A DNA stretch of 64,000 nt. Origin: Elioraea rosea (GTDB taxonomy: Bacteria; Pseudomonadota; Alphaproteobacteria; Acetobacterales; Acetobacteraceae). The translations under genes were made by a program, and so were the position numbers. The stretch is from positions 1-64,000 of the forward strand of contig NZ_VFAC01000019.1 of NCBI RefSeq assembly GCF_007644105.1. Direction: 5' to 3'. Below the pieces are notes generated by a model. That model ran no database searches. It worked only from the letters and a program-made list of their open reading frames with translations, and was not told the DNA's origin. Shown in pieces: positions 36,062-45,356 of this stretch (positions are counted from its first letter, which is position 1; the number at the start of each line of letters is the position of its first letter).

Positions 36062-36829
36062 ATGGCGCTGGACGAGGCGCAGCGCGAGGCCTTTGCCCGG
36101 TCGAAGGAGGCTGCCCCCGGCAAGGCAAGGGCGCTGATCCGCGCCGCTGGCGAGGCGACGCTCGCGACCGTCGCCGACGGCCAGCCCTATGCCAGCCTGG
36201 TGACGCCGGCCACCGCGGGCGACCTCTCGATCCTCCTCTGGCTGTCCGCCCTCTCGCCGCACACGCGCCACCTCGCGGCCGAGCCGCGCTGCGCGCTGCT
36301 CTTCACCGGCGAGGCGGCGGGCCCGAACCCGCAGACCCGACCTCGCGTGACCGTGACCGGCACGGCAGAGCGGCTCGAGGGCGAAGGGGCGGCCGCCCTG
36401 AAGGCACGCTGGCTCGCCCGGCACCCCTACGCGACGCTCTATGCCGAGCTGCCCGATTTCTCGCTCTGGTGCATCGTGCCACGCGAGGCGCAGTTCGTCG
36501 GCGGCTTCGCGATGGCGCACCGCCTCGGCGCCTCGGCGCTTCTGCCCGACCAGGATGCGGCTGCCGCCATCGCCGCGGCGGAGGCGGAGATCGTCGGCCA
36601 CGTCAACGCCGACCATGCCGATGCCTGCGACGCGATCGCGACGGGGCTGCTCGGCGGCGAGGGCGCTGGCTGGCGCCTCATCGCCGTCGACGTCGATGGC
36701 TGCGACTTCGCCCGCGAGGACGCGGTGCTTCGCCTCGCCTTCGAGAGGCCGGTGGCCGATGCCGATGGGGTGCGGCGGGCGCTCATCCTCGCGGCCCGGG
36801 CGGGCCGGGAGGCTCAGCCTCCCTCGTAG
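36062..36829 (+). CDS. HugZ-like FMN-binding split-barrel protein with C-terminal DUF2470
   Basis: 255 residues. The N-terminal pyridoxamine-phosphate-oxidase-like barrel has ARALIRAAGEATLATVADGQPYASLVTPA and HTRHLAAEPRCALLFTGEA. The C-terminal part (AEIVGHVNADHADACDAIA, then ALILAARAGRE) is the DUF2470 helical module found in haem-utilisation HugZ/HutZ proteins, with the conserved histidine in NADHAD. Members bind haem or flavin, and some degrade haem. No haem uptake genes are nearby, so the role is unsettled. Its end overlaps the convergent aminotransferase by 16 bases. Confidence 0.85.
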   Translation: MALDEAQREAFARSKEAAPGKARALIRAAGEATLATVADGQPYASLVTPATAGDLSILLWLSALSPHTRHLAAEPRCALLFTGEAAGPNPQTRPRVTVTGTAERLEGEGAAALKARWLARHPYATLYAELPDFSLWCIVPREAQFVGGFAMAHRLGASALLPDQDAAAAIAAAEAEIVGHVNADHADACDAIATGLLGGEGAGWRLIAVDVDGCDFAREDAVLRLAFERPVADADGVRRALILAARAGREAQPPS

Positions 36830-37728
36830 TCGACCGGCGTGGCGAGCCAGCCTTCCTCGTGCCGCCGCCAGTAGAGATCGTGCATCGCACGGGTGACGGG
36901 CCCCGGCCGCCCCTCGCCCACCGGCGCGCCGTCGAGGCGCGAGACCGGCATGATCCCGCCGGCGGTGCTTGTCAGGAAGATCTCCTCCGCCCGCGCGAGC
37001 TCCGAGGCGTGCAGCGCGCGTTCCTCGACGGCAAGCTGCAATTCGGGCGCGAGCTCGATCACGCTTCGGCGCGTCATCCCCTCGAACATGCCGCGATCGG
37101 GCGTGACCAGGGTTCGGCCGTGGAGCGCGAAGACGTTGAAACCTGGCCCTTCGGTCAGGTTGCCGTCGCGGTCGGGCAGGAGCGGCACGTCCGCGCCACG
37201 GTCCTGCGCCTCGAAGATGCCCATGGTCAGGTCGAGCCAGTGGAAGTTCTTGATGCGCGGATCGACCGCCTCGGGCGGGATTCGCTGCGTTTTCGTCACG
37301 ACCAGCGAGAGCCCCTCGCGCCGCTGCGCCTCGTTGGCGATCCACACGAAGGGCTGCGCGAAGGCGGTGAACCGATTCTGGCAGAGCTTCGGGTCGCGCG
37401 TTCCGGGTGGCGGCACGCCTCGCGTGAGCGCCATCTGCACATACGCATCGGCGAGGCCGGCGCGGCGGACGCAGCCATGCAGGATCGCCGCGATCTCCTC
37501 GCGCGGCAGGGGCAACGTCATCCGCAGCCCAGCCACCGAACGCTCGAACCGGTCGAGATGGTCCTCGAGCCGGAAGAACCGCCCCTTCCACACATGCACC
37601 ACGTCATAGGTCGCGTCGGAGCGGACGAAGCCGCGATCGAGCATGGCGATCGTCGCCTCCTCGAGCGGCATGTAGCGGCCTTCCGCATAGGCGACGCCGC
37701 GGGAGGGCGCGGCGCCCGGCATGTGCAT
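36814..37728 (-). CDS. Class IV aminotransferase (D-amino-acid / branched-chain type)
   Basis: 304 residues from an ATG at 37728 with AGGA 6 bases upstream; a TTG two codons earlier is possible. The fold-type IV PLP enzyme features are YAEGRYMPLEEATIAMLDRGF, the Schiff-base lysine in PRIKNFHWLDLTMG (about residue 162), and the cofactor-binding GNLTEGPGFNVFALHG and FLTSTAGGIMPVSRLDG. The last motifs resemble D-alanine aminotransferase and (R)-amine transaminases more than IlvE. It transfers amino groups between amino and 2-oxo acids, and the exact substrate is undetermined. It converges with the HugZ-like gene. Confidence 0.9.
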   Translation of the reverse strand: MHMPGAAPSRGVAYAEGRYMPLEEATIAMLDRGFVRSDATYDVVHVWKGRFFRLEDHLDRFERSVAGLRMTLPLPREEIAAILHGCVRRAGLADAYVQMALTRGVPPPGTRDPKLCQNRFTAFAQPFVWIANEAQRREGLSLVVTKTQRIPPEAVDPRIKNFHWLDLTMGIFEAQDRGADVPLLPDRDGNLTEGPGFNVFALHGRTLVTPDRGMFEGMTRRSVIELAPELQLAVEERALHASELARAEEIFLTSTAGGIMPVSRLDGAPVGEGRPGPVTRAMHDLYWRRHEEGWLATPVDYEGG

Positions 37729-37758
37729 GGTCAATCCTGTTCTCCCTCCTGCGGGTGG

Positions 37759-38310
37759 TCAGCGGGAGGGACGATAGCGCGTGATCTTCGAGCCTTGCAG
37801 CCCGATGCCGGCCATCAGCCCGCTCTGGCCGAACACGATGCCATAGACATCCTGCGTCAGCGTCGTCGAGGACATGCGGGCGGCATAGGCCTCGTCGACC
37901 ATGACGAAGGACGGGCCCGAGCCGATTTCCCACCCGTCCGACCGGTCGAGCCAGCGCACCGCCTCCTCGTTCATCAGGAACAGCGCGTAGCTGAACTTTT
38001 GCGCCCCGGCCTGGAGCCCGTAGGACACCGCCTGCGTGCGGTAGTAGCCGACCGTCTTGTCCCCGCGGCGCAGGGCACCGTAGCCGATCTCGCCGCCGAT
38101 CATGAGCCCGGCCTTCGTCACCTCGGGGAAGATCAGGATGGCCACGGCCTTCTCGCCGAGCGCCCTGGCCTGCGGCTTGGCGCGGTACAGCCGGGCGAGC
38201 GCCGCGGTGGCGTCGCGGTCGATCTCCGCGGCCGTCGCGGCGCGCGCCACGCCAGGCAACGCCGCAAGGGGGGCGGAAAGGAGAAGCATGCGACGGGTGC
38301 TCATCGTCAT
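37759..38310 (-). CDS. Secreted SYLF/YSC84-domain lipid-binding protein
   Basis: 183 residues. A Tat-like or Sec signal (STRRMLLLSAPLAALPGVARA) spans about residues 4-24. The SYLF domain shows AVAILIFPEVTKAGLMIGGEIGYGALRRG, then YYRTQAVSYGLQAGAQKFSYALFLMNEEAV and the closing YGIVFGQSGLMAGIGLQGSKITRY. Bacterial members are periplasmic or outer-membrane-associated and bind phospholipid. It sits 30 bases downstream of the aminotransferase start region and divergently from marC. Function in this organism is unknown. Confidence 0.88.
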   Translation of the reverse strand: MTMSTRRMLLLSAPLAALPGVARAATAAEIDRDATAALARLYRAKPQARALGEKAVAILIFPEVTKAGLMIGGEIGYGALRRGDKTVGYYRTQAVSYGLQAGAQKFSYALFLMNEEAVRWLDRSDGWEIGSGPSFVMVDEAYAARMSSTTLTQDVYGIVFGQSGLMAGIGLQGSKITRYRPSR

Positions 38311-38357
38311 GGTCCTTGTCGTTGTGCGCCGCAGGGCGCCGGTGGGATAGTGCCCGA

Positions 38358-39014
38358 ATGGAACGAGTGATCGACGATTTCCTGCTGGCCTTCGTGGCGC
38401 TCCTGTCGATCATCAACCCGGTCGGGCTGGTCTTCGTGTTTCGCGAGATGACGGTCTGGGCGGCAGCTTCGGAGCGGAAGAAGCTCTCCTCGCGCATTGC
38501 CATCTATGCGCTCGCGGTGATGCTGTGCAGCTACTTCTTCGGCACCTTCGTGCTCGCCTTCTTCGGCATCACCCTGCCCGTGCTGCGGATCGCCGGCGGC
38601 CTCGTCGTCGCCTCCGCCGGCTGGGGTCTCCTGCAGAAGAGACCCGAGCAGGAAGCGGCGCCGGCGGCGATGGATACCGCGCCGATCATGCAGATGGCCT
38701 TCTATCCCCTGACCATGCCGCTGACGACGGGCCCCGGCACGATCGCGGTCTCGATCGCGCTCGGTGCGGCGCGAACCGAGCGCGAGGGCGCGCTGATCGT
38801 CTCCGCGGTCGGCGGCTTCGTTGCCGCTGCCGTCGTGGTCGCGGCGATCATCCTGCTCTTCTACCGCAACGCAGACAGGATCGTCCGGCTCGCCGGCAAC
38901 GAGGGGGCGAGGGTGGTCACGACACTCTCGGCCTTCCTGCTTCTCTGCGTCGGAATCCAGATCATGGTCACGGGCGTGATCGAGGTCGCGCGGCTCGCCA
39001 TGGCGCCCGCGTGA
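38358..39014 (+). CDS. MarC-family integral membrane protein
   Basis: 218 residues from the ATG at 38358. Six hydrophobic spans are visible (about residues 7-27, 44-63, 67-87, 108-126, 141-163 and 180-204). The MarC features INPVGLVFVFREM in span 1 and YPLTMPLTTGPGTIAVSIALG in the middle repeat are clear, showing the inverted-repeat NP(x)G and TTGPGT pair. Despite the old name it is not tied to multiple antibiotic resistance; transport substrates are unknown. It converges with the antiporter gene, 11 bases apart. Confidence 0.9.
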   Translation: MERVIDDFLLAFVALLSIINPVGLVFVFREMTVWAAASERKKLSSRIAIYALAVMLCSYFFGTFVLAFFGITLPVLRIAGGLVVASAGWGLLQKRPEQEAAPAAMDTAPIMQMAFYPLTMPLTTGPGTIAVSIALGAARTEREGALIVSAVGGFVAAAVVVAAIILLFYRNADRIVRLAGNEGARVVTTLSAFLLLCVGIQIMVTGVIEVARLAMAPA

Positions 39015-39025
39015 GGCGCCGCCGC

Positions 39026-40717
39026 TCATGCGGCGACGAGGTTGACGATCACCGTGCCCCATGACGTCAGCAGGATGTGCCCGATCGGCACGGCGGGGGT
39101 GTAGCCGAGGACGGAGACGGTGCTGCCCGAGCGCTCCTGAACGGCGGCCATCGCGGCCGTCATCGTCTGGCCGCCCGCGAGGGCGCCGAGCAGGAGCTGC
39201 GGGTGCAGCTTCAGCACATGGTGGCCGAAATAGAGCCCGACGATGAGCGGCACCATCGTCACCACCATGCCGCCGAGCAGAAGGCCGATCCCTGCCTCGG
39301 CGATGGCCTGGAAGAAGATCGGCCCGGCATGCAGCCCCGTCATCGCGACGAAGGCGGCAAGCCCGAGCGCGGTCATCAGCGCGATCGCGCCGTCGGGAAT
39401 TCGGCCGAACAACGGGTACCGCGTGCGGAGATGGCCGACGACCAGCCCGGCCAGAAGCGTGCCGACGCTGGTCGAGAGCGAGATGCGCATTCCCCCGATC
39501 GGAATCGTCACGAGCACGCCGACGAGCCCGCCAAGGAAGATGGCGAGCCCGAGCACGACGAAATCGGTCTGCTCCGTCGGGCGGACGATCGGGCCGATCA
39601 GCTTCGCCGCGCGCTCGACGGTGGGCACCGCACCGACCACCGTGAGCACGTCGCCGCGCAGGATCTCCGTGCCCGGGGCGATCGGGATCTCCTGCCCGCC
39701 ACGCGTGATGGCGCGAAGATAGACGCCGCGCGAGGTCTCTGCCGTCGCGAGCTCTGCAAGCGTCCTGCCGGCGATGGCACGCGACGTCACCAGCACATCG
39801 ACGACGCTGACGACGATATCGAGCAATTCGCGGTCCTCGACCTCCTCGCGCTGGCGGCCGATCAGGTCGACCAGCACCTCGCGCCGGCCGGACACGGCGA
39901 CGATGTCGCCTGCCTCCAGCCTGTCGTCGAGCGCCAGGTCGCGGCACCCATCGCCACGCCGCACGCGGTGCAGGAAGATGCGCTGCGGCAAGGCGCCCTG
40001 CTCGATCTCGGCGACGGTCTTGCCGACCGCCGGGCCGCCCTCGGTCACGCGATAGGCGCGCAGCTCGAACCGGCGCCAGGCCGATGCCGTCCCGGGCGCC
40101 TGATGGGTGATGCCGAGCTCCGCCTCGAGCGCGCGGGCGGAGGCGACGAGGTCGGCCCCGATCAGCTTCGGCGCGAGGGAACTGAGGAACCAGATCATCC
40201 CTGCCGCGCCGAACAGGTAGCAGACCGCGTCGGCCACCGCGATGTGGGCGACGAAGCGGGCACGGTCCGCCTCGGGGATGGGCAGCGCGTTGATCGCCTC
40301 CGTCGCCGTGCCCATGGCAGGGCTCTCTGTGAGCGCGCCGGAAACCAGGCCCGCCGCGAAGCCGGGGTCGAGCCCGAGGAGCTTGGCGACGGCGAAGGCC
40401 GTGCCCAGGCCGGCGACGGACATCACCACCGCGACAAGCACGGGCTTCAGCCCGTCCCGCTTCAGGGCCTGCATGAACTGCGGCCCGACCGAGTAGCCGA
40501 TGCCGAACAGGAACAGCAGGAACAGGATCGACTTCGCCGTGCCGGAGACCGGCACATGCGCGACCTGCCCCACCGCGATGCCGGCGAAGAGCGACCCGGT
40601 GACGGGCCCGAGCTTCAGCGGCCCGAGCTGCAGCGAACCGATCCAGTACCCGATGCCGATGACGAGGAAGAGCGTGAGCTCGGGATACTTGACGAGGAAC
40701 TCCTGGGCCCACGCCAT
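39026..40717 (-). CDS. AspT/YidE-family antiporter, paralogue 2
   Basis: 563 residues from the ATG at 40717 with GGAGG upstream; a GTG at 40729 is also open. Two membrane halves of about five spans each flank a soluble centre with two TrkA-C-like (RCK_C) regulatory domains (about residues 205-370: VGKTVAEIEQGALPQRIFLHRV, AGRTLAELATAETSRGVYLRAI). The AspT signature GYSVGPQFMQALKRDG follows span 4, and GALAGGQTMTAAMAAVQERSGS is in the second half. AspT-family proteins exchange an amino acid for its decarboxylation product. It starts 16 bases after the stop of paralogue 1. Confidence 0.9.
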   Translation of the reverse strand: MAWAQEFLVKYPELTLFLVIGIGYWIGSLQLGPLKLGPVTGSLFAGIAVGQVAHVPVSGTAKSILFLLFLFGIGYSVGPQFMQALKRDGLKPVLVAVVMSVAGLGTAFAVAKLLGLDPGFAAGLVSGALTESPAMGTATEAINALPIPEADRARFVAHIAVADAVCYLFGAAGMIWFLSSLAPKLIGADLVASARALEAELGITHQAPGTASAWRRFELRAYRVTEGGPAVGKTVAEIEQGALPQRIFLHRVRRGDGCRDLALDDRLEAGDIVAVSGRREVLVDLIGRQREEVEDRELLDIVVSVVDVLVTSRAIAGRTLAELATAETSRGVYLRAITRGGQEIPIAPGTEILRGDVLTVVGAVPTVERAAKLIGPIVRPTEQTDFVVLGLAIFLGGLVGVLVTIPIGGMRISLSTSVGTLLAGLVVGHLRTRYPLFGRIPDGAIALMTALGLAAFVAMTGLHAGPIFFQAIAEAGIGLLLGGMVVTMVPLIVGLYFGHHVLKLHPQLLLGALAGGQTMTAAMAAVQERSGSTVSVLGYTPAVPIGHILLTSWGTVIVNLVAA

Positions 40718-40732
40718 CGCCGCCTCCACCCG

Positions 40733-42433
40733 CTACTGCGCGAGAAGCATCGCGAAGTAGCCGAACACCGTCAGCAGCACGCCCGAGACCGCGTAGCCGA
40801 CGGGGAAGCCGATCCACGGCACGTTGGACTGGATCTCCACTGCCGCCTCGCGGCACGGCCCGGAATGGCTTCTAGCCCCGGCGACACCGCCCATCAGCAC
40901 GGCGGGGTTGATGCGGAACACGTGGTAGCCGATCGCCCACACGATCACCGGCGGCACCGAGCAGGCGACGAAGCCGACGAGGAAGATCTTGAGCGCGAGC
41001 ACGCCGGTGAGCTGCGCGAGAAGCGAGTTGCCCGCGTTGATGCCGACGATGGCGACGAAGACGACGAGACCGAGATCCTCGAGAACGTTGCGCGCCGCAG
41101 TCGGCGTATTGCCGAAGAACCTGAGCCGGGAGGAGAGCGACGAGACGATCACCCCTGAAACGAGAAGCCCGCCCGCGTTGCCCAGCCCGATGCTGGCGCC
41201 GAAGGCCGGGAAGCTGATCGCGCCGATCAGGAAGCCGAGGATCATGCCGAAGGAGAGGGTGAACAGGTCGGTCGCCACGGAGGGGCGTACGACGCGGCCG
41301 AAGGTCTGGCCGATGCGGTCGACCGCGTCCTTGAGGCCGACGATCGTCACGACGTCCATGCGCTGCAGCGTAGTGTTCGAGCCGATCGGAACCGGCACGC
41401 CGCCACGCTCGATCTTCTGCACCTGGACCTGGTCGGCGCCGGGAAGGGCGCGCCACTCGTCGCGAGTCTTCTGCAGCATCTCCTTGTTGGTGATCAGCAC
41501 TTCCGCCTGGTCGAGCGGAATGTCGAGCGCGAGCCGGTCCGACACTTCCGGCCCGATCAGGCCCATCTTCTCCGTCATCGCCTCGCGGCGGCCGCCGAGG
41601 GCGATCACGTCGCCGAGCCGCAGCGGCTCCTCCTGCGCCGCGCCGAGCGCTGCGCCGTCGCGCACGAGGTTTGCGAAGCGGTACTCGGGGTTCTCGCGCA
41701 GGAGTTCGCGCATCGTGCGGCCGACCCAGGCCGTGTTCTCGAGCCGGTAGGCGCGAAGCGCGCCCGGTGTCCAGCCAGACAGGGCAGGACTGTCGCCCGA
41801 GGCGACGCCGTGCTCCTTCTCGTAGGCGCGGGCGGCGGCCTTCGCATCGATGCCCCACCAGGCGGGGAGGTACTTGGTGATCAGGATGATGCCGACGGTG
41901 CCCCAGATGTAGGTGATGCCATAGGACAGCGCGATCATCGCCGTGACCTGCTCGGCCGTCGTGCCCTCTGGCAGGCGCACCACGCCGGCCGTCACAGCCT
42001 GCTCGGCCGAGCCGATCGCGGCAGACATGGTCTGCGAGCCGGCCAGCATGCCGCCGGCTGCACCCGGGGGAAGTTCGAGGATGCGCGCGCCGAGCACGAC
42101 GATGGCGAGCCCGATCACGCAGGAGACGATCGCGAGGAAGGTGAACTTGATGCCGTCGCCGCCGAGGCTGTTGACGAAGGACGGCCCGACGCGGAGCCCC
42201 ACGCCGTACATGAAGAGATAGTAGAAGAGGCTCTTGGCAAAATTGTCGAGCGCGAGCGTGACGCCGTACACGCTCGCCCACACCGCGAGGCCACAGCCGA
42301 TGATGATGGCGGATGCCACCATGCCGAGCCCGTAGCCCGCGATGCTCTTCCTGCCGAGCCATACGGCGAGACCCACCGTGAGGAACAGCAGGATGAAGGG
42401 GTTTGCGGCGAGGAACTGGAAGAACGCTTGCAT
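40733..42433 (-). CDS. AspT/YidE-family antiporter, paralogue 1
   Basis: 566 residues. It shares the layout of its neighbour: membrane half, two RCK_C-like domains (WVGRTMRELLRENPEYRFANLV, ITNKEMLQKTRDEWRALPG), membrane half. Signature stretches are MYGVGLRVGPSFVNSLGGDG and GGMLAGSQTMSAAIGSAEQAV in the first half, and GGVAGARSHSGPCREAAVEIQ in the second. It begins 20 bases after the decarboxylase stop, so the three genes form an operon. By analogy with the Tetragenococcus aspartate system, it probably imports a substrate amino acid and exports the product, generating proton-motive force. Confidence 0.9.
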   Translation of the reverse strand: MQAFFQFLAANPFILLFLTVGLAVWLGRKSIAGYGLGMVASAIIIGCGLAVWASVYGVTLALDNFAKSLFYYLFMYGVGLRVGPSFVNSLGGDGIKFTFLAIVSCVIGLAIVVLGARILELPPGAAGGMLAGSQTMSAAIGSAEQAVTAGVVRLPEGTTAEQVTAMIALSYGITYIWGTVGIILITKYLPAWWGIDAKAAARAYEKEHGVASGDSPALSGWTPGALRAYRLENTAWVGRTMRELLRENPEYRFANLVRDGAALGAAQEEPLRLGDVIALGGRREAMTEKMGLIGPEVSDRLALDIPLDQAEVLITNKEMLQKTRDEWRALPGADQVQVQKIERGGVPVPIGSNTTLQRMDVVTIVGLKDAVDRIGQTFGRVVRPSVATDLFTLSFGMILGFLIGAISFPAFGASIGLGNAGGLLVSGVIVSSLSSRLRFFGNTPTAARNVLEDLGLVVFVAIVGINAGNSLLAQLTGVLALKIFLVGFVACSVPPVIVWAIGYHVFRINPAVLMGGVAGARSHSGPCREAAVEIQSNVPWIGFPVGYAVSGVLLTVFGYFAMLLAQ

Positions 42434-42453
42434 GGCTCTGTCCTCCCCCGCGC

Positions 42454-45159
42454 TCAGCGCGACCGCCGCGCGCCGACGCTGTCTGGCTTCAGCAACTTCA
42501 GCCCCCGCGCCCGCTCGTAGCCATGGATCTCCTTCACATCGAGCTTGCGCATGAAGGTGATCGTCTCGGGCGTCAGCACCTGGCCGGGAACCATGATCGG
42601 AAAGCCGGGCGGATAAGGGATGACGAAGTTGGCCGAGACCATCTCGGGCCCTTCGGCCAGCCGCCTGTCGCATTCGTCGCCGAACAGCGGCACGTACTCG
42701 CAGCCCTCCTCGTCATAGGCGGAGAAGAAGGCCGTGCGCATGTCGCCTTCCGGCGTGCGCTCGCCCGCATCGGTGCGGAACACCTGGTGGAACCGGCTGA
42801 AGTTCGGCAGGTCCGGCACGTCCTCCATCAGGCTCTTCACGCGCGCGGCGAAGGCCTTCCGTCCTTCCTCGCCGCCATGCGCGAGGCGCTTCTCGATCTC
42901 GGTGCAGATCTCGAGCAGCACGCGGATGAGATGGGCGACGTCGCTTCTCGTGTTGTTGATGTTCGACTGGAGAAGCACCGAGTTGCGCGAGGTCTTGTTG
43001 AGCTGGATGTCGTACTTGCCCGCGAGCAGCCCCTTGAACTGCGTGCCGTCGAACCCGGCCCTGCCGCAGACGAGCGTCATGCGCGTCGGGTCGAGGATGA
43101 ACTCGTCCTCCTCAATGCTCCTCAGCGCGTCGCCCCAGGTCGCCCCCGAGACGAGGTAATCGACGAAGCCGCTCTGGCGATACTCGGCGGGGATCATCTC
43201 GTCGGCGCCGGCGACGTGGAAGTATTTCGAGATGATCGGGTGCGCGTTCACCTCGCGGCGGATGTCGAGCGCGATCTCGATCGCGTTCAGCACCAGTCCG
43301 TAGCCTTCGAGCTCCATCTGCCGCCGCGCGACATCCATCGAGGCGATCAGCTGCTGGTTCGGGCTGGTGGAGGCATGCGTGAACACCGCCTCGTGGAACT
43401 GGCTCTCGACGCGGTGGAACTCGACATCACGCACCAGCACCATCGAGCCCTGGCGGATCGCCGACATCGACTTGTGCGTCGAGTTCGTCTGGTAGACGCG
43501 GAGGCGGATCCTGCTCGGATCGGGCACCAGCCGTGCCGCCAGCAGTGCCTCATCGGATGGGTCGGGCCCGAGTTCCTTCGCCTGCGCCTCGTACTGATCG
43601 ACGGCTTGCTTGGAATGCATCCATCTTTCGATCGCCTCGGCCGCGCCCATCGCCGTGCGCGGGCGGAGGAAGGGCGACCAGTGCGCGAAGCCCGACCACG
43701 CCTCGTCCCAGAGGAAGATCAGGTCGGGCTTGATGGCGAGGCATTCCTCCATCACGCGCCGGGTGTTGTACATGTGGCCGTCGAAGGTGCAGTTCGTCAG
43801 GTCAACCATCTTCACGCGGTCGAGCCGTCCTTCCGCCTTGGCGGCAAGAAGGGCCTTCTTGATCGACGCGAGCGGCACCGCGCCGTACATCGAGTACTGC
43901 GTCAGCGGGAACGCCTCGACATAGAGCGGCTGCGCGCCGTTGAGAACGCAGCCGTAATGGTGCGACTTGTGGCAGTTGCGGTCGAGGATGACGATGTCGC
44001 CCGGGCCGAGCAGGGCCTGGTGCACCATCTTGTTCGACGTGCTGGTGCCGTTCGTCACGAAGAACACGTGGTCGGCGCCGAACGCGCGGGCGGCAAGCTC
44101 CTGCGCCTTCTTGATGTTGCCCGTGGGCTCGAGAAGGCTGTCGAGGCCGCCCGTCGTCGCGCTGCTTTCCGCGAGGAACAGGTTGATGCCGTAGAACTCG
44201 CCCATGTCGCGGATCCAGGCGGACTTGAACACCGACTTGCCGCGCGCGATGGGCAGGGCATGGAAGGTCGCGATCGGCCGCTGCGCGTATTTCTTGAGGT
44301 TGTCGAAGAACGGCGTCTGGAACCGCTCGGAGATGCCCTCCATCACCGAGAGATGCAGCTCCAGCATCTCCTCGATCTGGTACATGACGCGGCGGATCGG
44401 CGCGCTGCGCGGGTCGCCAGCGAGCGCTTCCACCCGCCTGTCGGAGAGCAGATAGATGTCCAGCTCGGGGCGGGTGTTCTTGATGCCGTTGGCGAGCTTG
44501 AGCGCGAGGTCGGCATCGTCTGCCGTCGCGGGATCGACCTTGCCTTCGAGGATCTGCCGGAGCACCGGCGCGTCATGTCGTGAGCGGAGCGCGAAGCCTT
44601 CGTAGATCGTCACTGCTGCGATGTTGGGGTTCAGCATGATCGCGCAGATCGCGTCCTCGAGGCTGCCGACGGGCACCACCTCGTAGACGAATGGGTCCTC
44701 CGGGCGGCGGAGCTTGCGCATCTCCGACACGAGATGCGGGTAGCGCGCCGGCGGCACGGGCGTGACCATCAGCATCTCGAAATAGGGCCGCGCGTGCACC
44801 GTGGCCGCTGTTGGCGGCATCGCCTCGGACAGGGCGTCGGGCTGCTCGTCGGTCAGGTCCCATTCGCCGAGTTCCTCGCGGTAGCTCTGCGCGGCGATCG
44901 ACGTCGAGATGCGCCTGGCCAGGGCGGCGGTGCCAGGTGCGTCGTCGCGTCCGATCTTCTCGGCCAGCGCCGCGATCAGGCGTGCCCCGGGATAGGCATA
45001 GAATTCCTCGGTGGCCCCGAGCCCCGCGAAGTGCGTATCGACCGACGCCCGATCGCCCCTCCCTGCAGCCCAGGCCTTCGCGGCGGCATGCAGGTCACGC
45101 CAGCGGTCGTTCCGCGCGGCCGGGGTGGTGAAGAAGCTGTCGATACGGTGCTTTGGCAT
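42454..45159 (-). CDS. Orn/Lys/Arg-type PLP decarboxylase, long form
   Basis: 901 residues from the ATG at 45159; the open frame beyond lacks a site. The PLP lysine is in YQTNSTHKSMSAIRQGSM, about residue 560. The fold-type I core includes FFVTNGTSTSNKMVHQALL, LDRNCHKSHHYGCVLNGAQP and DLIFLWDEAWSGFAHWSPF, with the cofactor-binding aspartate. The C-terminal domain contains GYERARGLKLLKP. It is longer than typical 710-760-residue ornithine, lysine or arginine decarboxylases, with an extended N-terminus of about 130 unfamiliar residues. It consumes a cytoplasmic proton per turnover. The true amino acid is not clear. It heads a three-gene operon with two AspT antiporters. Confidence 0.9.
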   Translation of the reverse strand: MPKHRIDSFFTTPAARNDRWRDLHAAAKAWAAGRGDRASVDTHFAGLGATEEFYAYPGARLIAALAEKIGRDDAPGTAALARRISTSIAAQSYREELGEWDLTDEQPDALSEAMPPTAATVHARPYFEMLMVTPVPPARYPHLVSEMRKLRRPEDPFVYEVVPVGSLEDAICAIMLNPNIAAVTIYEGFALRSRHDAPVLRQILEGKVDPATADDADLALKLANGIKNTRPELDIYLLSDRRVEALAGDPRSAPIRRVMYQIEEMLELHLSVMEGISERFQTPFFDNLKKYAQRPIATFHALPIARGKSVFKSAWIRDMGEFYGINLFLAESSATTGGLDSLLEPTGNIKKAQELAARAFGADHVFFVTNGTSTSNKMVHQALLGPGDIVILDRNCHKSHHYGCVLNGAQPLYVEAFPLTQYSMYGAVPLASIKKALLAAKAEGRLDRVKMVDLTNCTFDGHMYNTRRVMEECLAIKPDLIFLWDEAWSGFAHWSPFLRPRTAMGAAEAIERWMHSKQAVDQYEAQAKELGPDPSDEALLAARLVPDPSRIRLRVYQTNSTHKSMSAIRQGSMVLVRDVEFHRVESQFHEAVFTHASTSPNQQLIASMDVARRQMELEGYGLVLNAIEIALDIRREVNAHPIISKYFHVAGADEMIPAEYRQSGFVDYLVSGATWGDALRSIEEDEFILDPTRMTLVCGRAGFDGTQFKGLLAGKYDIQLNKTSRNSVLLQSNINNTRSDVAHLIRVLLEICTEIEKRLAHGGEEGRKAFAARVKSLMEDVPDLPNFSRFHQVFRTDAGERTPEGDMRTAFFSAYDEEGCEYVPLFGDECDRRLAEGPEMVSANFVIPYPPGFPIMVPGQVLTPETITFMRKLDVKEIHGYERARGLKLLKPDSVGARRSR

Positions 45160-45275
45160 GCCGCCGATCTCCCGAAGGGTGCGTTTCCGATCATCGAGGC
45201 GCGCTCTCCCGGCGGCAGCGCATACCCGACCATCCCTGGTCGCTTGCAGCCTAATGCTGGCCACGCGCCCTCAGG

Positions 45276-45289
45276 TTGACGCAGGTCAA
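45276..45289 (-). promoter_or_regulatory. FNR/FixK-like box upstream of the decarboxylase operon
   Basis: TTGACGCAGGTCAA is a perfect inverted repeat (TTGAC-N4-GTCAA) matching the FNR/FixK/Nnr family pattern TTGAy-N4-rTCAA. It is centred 123 bases ahead of the decarboxylase ATG. A start of transcription near 45241 would place it at -41.5, the classic activating position. Binding is predicted, not shown. Confidence 0.55.
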
Positions 45290-45356
45290 TCCTTTGAGCG
45301 CGTATATCACGGAAGCCTATCGAAACTCTACGTTTCGGTAAGATTACGGAAATGCG

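Noticed and set aside
45321-45337. CGAAAC-N5-GTTTCG hairpin after fabI as a terminator
   Set aside because: The stem is only six base pairs and AT-rich with no T tract in the right orientation; too weak to list.
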